DNA from: Candidatus Undinarchaeales archaeon
GTDB lineage: Archaea > SpSt-1190 > JASMDC01
Assembly (NCBI GenBank): GCA_030753015.1
Contig: JASMDC010000005.1
Coordinates: forward strand, 1-64,000
Direction of reading: 5' to 3'
DNA length: 64,000 bases
Part shown: piece after piece, positions 58,876-64,000 of the stretch
How the letters are laid out: the number at the start of each line of letters is the position of its first letter
Numbering within the stretch: the stretch's first letter is position 1
Notes under the pieces: generated by a model
Database searches by the model: none
What the model saw: the letters and a program-made list of their open reading frames with translations, nothing else
What the model was told of the DNA's origin: nothing
Position numbers and translations under genes: made by a program

Positions 58876-59870
58876 CCCTCATCATCCCCGCGTACCCTAT
58901 CAATGACATGGTCCTTTATCTCGTCTGCAGCCGAGTAGGGATCGATCCCACCGGAGTGGACCTTGTCAACGAGCTTTCCGAAGCCTTCAAAACCACCGAT
59001 GCTCTCAACGATGAAATCCCGGGCCAGGTCCTCGACGATGTCCTGCAGCCGCTGGGCGATCCTGTCCTTCTTCTTTCTTTCCAGGATACCTGAGAGCTCG
59101 ATATGATTTCTATGTCGCAGGACCTCATCAAGGAACTCCTCGATGCCCTCATCATCCTTGGCACTCGTCAGGACGACCGGTGGCCTCCAACCGGTCTGCC
59201 TGGTGTACGAGTCTAGCATCTGCTCCAATAGAACGGCGAGCGAATCGGCCCCCTCGAGGTCGGCCTTGTTCACGACCAAGACATCGCCTATCTCCACGAT
59301 GCCTGCCTTCTGTGCCTGTATCGAGTCGCCGAGCCCGGGCACGAAGACGACCACGGTGGTATTCGCTATGTTCGATATCCCGACCTCGGACTGACCCGCG
59401 CCCACGGTCTCGATGATCACGAAATCCTTGCCGAACGCGTCGAAGACTATCACCATGTCATCCGTTGCCTTGGACATCCCACCGATCCTGCCTCGTGCGG
59501 AGCTGCTGCGTATGAAGACACCAGAGTCAAGGAAGAGCTCCTTCATCCTGACCCTGTCGCCAAGGAACGCGCCTCCTGAGAAGGGGCTTGCAGGATCTAT
59601 GGAGATTATCCCTACCGTCTTCCCTCTCGCCCTGATCCTCTGGGTCAATTTAGTAACAAGGCTGCTCTTCCCGGACCCAAGAACCCCGGTGATCCCGATG
59701 ACGTACGTGTTGCCTCTATGAGCATGTATCTTCCTGATGATCTCTCGGGCCTTGTCCGGGAAGTCCTCGACTAGGGTTATCACGCGAGCCAGGGCCTTCT
59801 TGTCACCATCAAAGAAGCGGGTGATCAGATCGTCCAGATCATCCCTGCCCGGTTTCTCATGGTCACTCAC
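58872..59870 (-). CDS. meaB: MeaB/ArgK-type GTPase, methylmalonyl-CoA mutase chaperone
   Basis: 332 residues from GTG 59870, which overlaps the mcmB stop; an ATG at 59897 would add nine residues not seen in the family. It protects and repairs the B12 mutase using [23 protein letters not shown] is the Walker A (about residues 64-83), [18 protein letters not shown] the switch region, [16 protein letters not shown] switch II, and [11 protein letters not shown] the guanine-binding NKAD. Cotranscribed with mcmB and cobO. Confidence 0.93.
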   Translation of the reverse strand: MSDHEKPGRDDLDDLITRFFDGDKKALARVITLVEDFPDKAREIIRKIHAHRGNTYVIGITGVLGSGKSSLVTKLTQRIRARGKTVGIISIDPASPFSGGAFLGDRVRMKELFLDSGVFIRSSSARGRIGGMSKATDDMVIVFDAFGKDFVIIETVGAGQSEVGISNIANTTVVVFVPGLGDSIQAQKAGIVEIGDVLVVNKADLEGADSLAVLLEQMLDSYTRQTGWRPPVVLTSAKDDEGIEEFLDEVLRHRNHIELSGILERKKKDRIAQRLQDIVEDLARDFIVESIGGFEGFGKLVDKVHSGGIDPYSAADEIKDHVIDRVRGDDEG

Positions 59871-60279
59871 CCGACTGACCTCTTGCGAAAAAGTCAAAGA
59901 TGAAGTCGACGATCTCTTTAGTGGGCGTGCCCGGACCGTAGATGTTCGCGACCCCCAGCTCCTTCAGCGCGTCTATGTCCTTCTTCAACACGATGGTACC
60001 GCCCGCAAGAAAGAGCACCTGGTCGAATATCCCCTCCTTCTTCGCGATCTCAAGAACTCGCGGGACAAGGGTCATGTGCGCTCCGGAGAGGATGGACATC
60101 CCGACGCAATCGACATCCTCTTGAATGGCCGCCTCCACGATCTGCTCGGGTGTCTGGTGCAGTCCCGTGTAGATCACTTCCATCCCCGCGTCCCGAAGTG
60201 CCATGGAGACAACCTTCGCCCCTCGGTCGTGCCCGTCGAGCCCGGGCTTCGCCATCAGGAACCTCTTGCCTCGTGCCAT
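59863..60279 (-). CDS. mcmB: Methylmalonyl-CoA mutase, B12-binding small subunit
   Basis: 138 residues. [20 protein letters not shown] holds DxHxxG, whose histidine binds cobalt, followed by [30 protein letters not shown] and FLAGGTIVL of the B12 domain. It pairs with the large subunit encoded divergently at 60419. Separate subunits are normal in archaea and some bacteria. Confidence 0.95.
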   Translation of the reverse strand: MARGKRFLMAKPGLDGHDRGAKVVSMALRDAGMEVIYTGLHQTPEQIVEAAIQEDVDCVGMSILSGAHMTLVPRVLEIAKKEGIFDQVLFLAGGTIVLKKDIDALKELGVANIYGPGTPTKEIVDFIFDFFARGQSGE

Positions 60280-60418
60280 TGCATGTCCTGCCGTCCAGTG
60301 ATAGCCGGTCGAAAACGGAGCCCGTAAAGGTTTTTAAACATAGGGACGTGGGAAAACAGTCCTCCGATTGCGGGATGTCAATAGGAGAATCAGCACGCCC
60401 GCATCTCTTGGTGGTGTC

Positions 60419-62035
<1,617 letters not shown>

Positions 62036-62098
62036 AGGATGGTTTTTTATTTTGATTCCATTTCATCCGGAACACACATTTGAAGGTGGGATGCGGAT

Positions 62099-62950
62099 AT
62101 GGAGATGAACGAAGTCAGTGTTATCGGTGCAGGAACGATGGGCCACGGTATCGCCCAGGTCATCGCCCAAGCAGGTTACAACGTAGTTCTCATAGACACA
62201 ACCGAGGACTTTGTTCAGGCAGGGATCGGTAGGATCACAAAGAACCTCAAGCGCAGGGTGGACAAGGGGAAGATGGCCCCCGAGAAGATGGACGAGGTCA
62301 TGGGCAGGATCAAGGGTTCTGTTGATATCTCGGATGCCTCCGGCTCCCAGCTCGTTGTCGAGGCGGTCGTCGAGAACCCTGCGGTCAAGAAGGAGATTTT
62401 TAGCAAGCTCAGCAACGTGACGAACAAGAACACGATCCTGGCGACGAACACCTCCTCCATCCCGATAACCGAGATCGCATCCTCGGCACTCCACCCGGAG
62501 AGGGTGGTAGGGATGCACTTCTTCAACCCCGTTCCTGTCATGAAGCTCGTGGAGGTTGTGAGGGGGGAGGCAACTGAGGATTGGGTCGTCGATGAGGTCA
62601 TCAAGGTAGTGGAGAATATGAACAAGGGGCCTGTTGAGGTGCTCGACTTCCCCGGATTCATCTCGAACCGGCTTCTCATGCCAATGATCAACGAGGCAGC
62701 CTTCGCGCTCATGGAGGGTGCCGCCAAGAAGGAAGCGATCGACAGTGTGATGAAGCTCGGCATGAACCACCCGATGGGACCTCTTGAGCTCGCGGACCTG
62801 ATCGGTCTTGATGTCTGCCTGTCCATCATGGAGGTGCTCCAAAATGGCTTCGGTGATCCGAAGTACAGGCCATGTCCCCTCCTGAGGAAGATGGTCGCGG
62901 CCGGCTACCTCGGCAGGAAGACGAAGAGAGGGTTCTATGAGTATGAATAG
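62099..62950 (+). CDS. hbd: 3-hydroxybutyryl-CoA (3-hydroxyacyl-CoA) dehydrogenase
   Basis: 283 residues from ATG 62099, or ATG 62105. NAD-binding fold SVIGAGTMGHGIAQVIAQAG at the N-terminus, LATNTSSIPITEIASSALHP with the catalytic-domain serine, GMHFFNPVPVMKLVEVVRG with the active-site histidine, and DFPGFISNRLLMPMINEAAF leading into the helical dimer domain. Oxidises 3-hydroxyacyl-CoA in beta-oxidation or acts in reverse. Of eleven arginine codons about eight are AGG. Confidence 0.95.
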   Translation: MEMNEVSVIGAGTMGHGIAQVIAQAGYNVVLIDTTEDFVQAGIGRITKNLKRRVDKGKMAPEKMDEVMGRIKGSVDISDASGSQLVVEAVVENPAVKKEIFSKLSNVTNKNTILATNTSSIPITEIASSALHPERVVGMHFFNPVPVMKLVEVVRGEATEDWVVDEVIKVVENMNKGPVEVLDFPGFISNRLLMPMINEAAFALMEGAAKKEAIDSVMKLGMNHPMGPLELADLIGLDVCLSIMEVLQNGFGDPKYRPCPLLRKMVAAGYLGRKTKRGFYEYE

Positions 62951-62982
62951 GTTAGTAGGCTGAATTACGAAAGGTGATGATT

Positions 62983-64000
62983 ATGAAGGATATCGAAAAG
63001 ACCCTGAGGGCGATGAATTTCTCGAAGGACGAGCTTGAGACATTCGAAATGGTCCTGGAGCTTGCCAAAGACTTTCATGATGAGATAGTGCCAAAGGCGG
63101 CCGGGTTCGAGGAAGAAGGGCTCAAGCTCGTCGATGGCAAGGTCATCATACCAAAGGGGATGGAGGAGATCTACAAGAAGATGGCCGAGTCAGGGATATT
63201 CGGTCTCTTCATAGATGAGAAGTACGGCGGGACCGGCCTGCCCTATCCCTTATACACCGCTGTCGTTGAGATCATCTCGAGAGCATGCCCTTGTATGGGT
63301 GTTGCCCTGGCCGTCCACGGCACCGCCATCGACTCCATCGTCGAGCTCGGCACCCAGACTGCAAAGGACCTGTACCTGCCCAAGATGGCGACCGGCGAAA
63401 TGGTGGGTGCGATAGCCTTCACCGAGGCCAATGCAGGATCGGATATCGGATCGATACGGATGAGCGCGGACCTCCAGGGCGACCACTATCTTCTGAACGG
63501 GTCCAAGCTGTTCATCACTAACGCCGGTATATCCGACGTATACACCATCCTTGCGGTGACGGACAAGGAGAAGGGCAAGAAAGGGCTCTCCGCCTTCGTG
63601 ATCGACATGGGGATCGAGGGCTTCAGTGTGTCGAGGCTGGAGCACAAGCTCGGTCTCACTGCTTCGCCCACCGGCGAGATCGTCCTCGAGAACTACAAGG
63701 TCCCGAAGGAGAACCTGCTCGGTGAGGAGGGCAGGGGCCTGAGCTACGTCCTGAGGGGTCTTTCCGGCGGCAGGATAGAGATCGCGGCACAGGCCGTCGG
63801 GATCGCCGAGGCAGCGCTTCGGGAATCAATCGCTTATACCAAGGAGCGCAAGCAGTTCGGGCAACCCATCTGCAAGTTCCAGGCCATCCAGTTCAAGCTC
63901 GCCGACATGGCGACGAGGATCTCCGCGGCTAGGAAGATGTACCTCCATGCAGCCTTCCTGAAGGACAGGAAGGAGGATTTCTTCACCGAGGCCTCAATGG
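62983..64000 (+). CDS. Acyl-CoA dehydrogenase (cut by the window end)
   Basis: Begins MKDIEKTLRAMNFSKDELET after AAGGTGATG and stays open to the edge (339 residues seen). ESGIFGLFIDEKYGGTGLPY, AFTEANAGSDIGSIRMSADL (FAD-binding segment), LFITNAGISDVYTILAV and RKQFGQPICKFQAIQFKLAD are family motifs. The catalytic glutamate, usually near residue 365-370, lies beyond the window. It makes enoyl-CoA for the dehydrogenase encoded just upstream. Starts 32 bases after hbd, so likely one operon. Confidence 0.94.
   Translation, partial: MKDIEKTLRAMNFSKDELETFEMVLELAKDFHDEIVPKAAGFEEEGLKLVDGKVIIPKGMEEIYKKMAESGIFGLFIDEKYGGTGLPYPLYTAVVEIISRACPCMGVALAVHGTAIDSIVELGTQTAKDLYLPKMATGEMVGAIAFTEANAGSDIGSIRMSADLQGDHYLLNGSKLFITNAGISDVYTILAVTDKEKGKKGLSAFVIDMGIEGFSVSRLEHKLGLTASPTGEIVLENYKVPKENLLGEEGRGLSYVLRGLSGGRIEIAAQAVGIAEAALRESIAYTKERKQFGQPICKFQAIQFKLADMATRISAARKMYLHAAFLKDRKEDFFTEASM

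Overview
The window is archaeal chromosomal DNA. It carries the archaeal L1-L10(P0)-L12 ribosomal protein operon, an MptA-type GTP cyclohydrolase beside QueE, AMP phosphorylase, archease, a PAC2 protein, an XPD-like Fe-S helicase, a class III pilin and a TrmB-family regulator. Most genes have a TATA box about 25-30 bases before the start codon, so many transcripts look leaderless. An anaerobic ribonucleotide reductase (NrdD) and coenzyme B12 enzymes point to an anaerobic or facultative lifestyle. A member of the Thermoplasmatota seems the best guess, but no rRNA or tRNA gene was seen to fix the lineage. No CRISPR array was seen.

Layout. 1-540: edge of an insertion sequence with a DUF2080-like gene. 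632-13184: a carbohydrate block (two GH15-type glycosidases, a PPi-type phosphofructokinase, a GT4 glycosyltransferase and a TrmB-like regulator) with the ribosomal operon inside it. 13203-18183: NrdD, a family 4 uracil-DNA glycosylase, PAC2, an HD phosphohydrolase and archease. 18184-20136: mobile-element zone with an IS110-family transposase, GC-rich hairpins, a split repeat and a decayed TnpB end. 20245-26733: a cysteine-rich surface protein, a GATase, Maf, an MTA/SAH-type deaminase, a propeller-like protein, a pilin and small membrane proteins. 26798-50084: a surface-glycosylation region with four tandem GT-C paralogues, three copies of a second multi-pass family, several GT2 and GT4 transferases, a debranching-type glycosidase, a polysaccharide deacetylase, and an embedded block with ProB and a candidate metallopeptidase. 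50125-58265: XPD-like helicase, toxin-antitoxin pair, a second TnpB right-end relic, MptA-QueE, AMP phosphorylase and an aminotransferase. 58348-64000: CobO, MeaB, both methylmalonyl-CoA mutase subunits, 3-hydroxyacyl-CoA dehydrogenase and an acyl-CoA dehydrogenase cut by the window end.

How the parts fit. The first block looks like storage-glucan or trehalose turnover feeding a PPi-dependent glycolysis, probably controlled by the TrmB-like protein; a palindrome built on TACTAC/GTAGTA half-sites lies before two glycosidase genes and the deaminase gene. The glycosylation region looks like lipid-linked oligosaccharide assembly and transfer outside the membrane for S-layer, pilin or lipid glycans, expanded by local duplication. 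The last 6 kb is a short-chain acyl-CoA and propionyl-CoA degradation module whose arginine codons (AGG-rich) differ from the rest of the window, suggesting separate acquisition.
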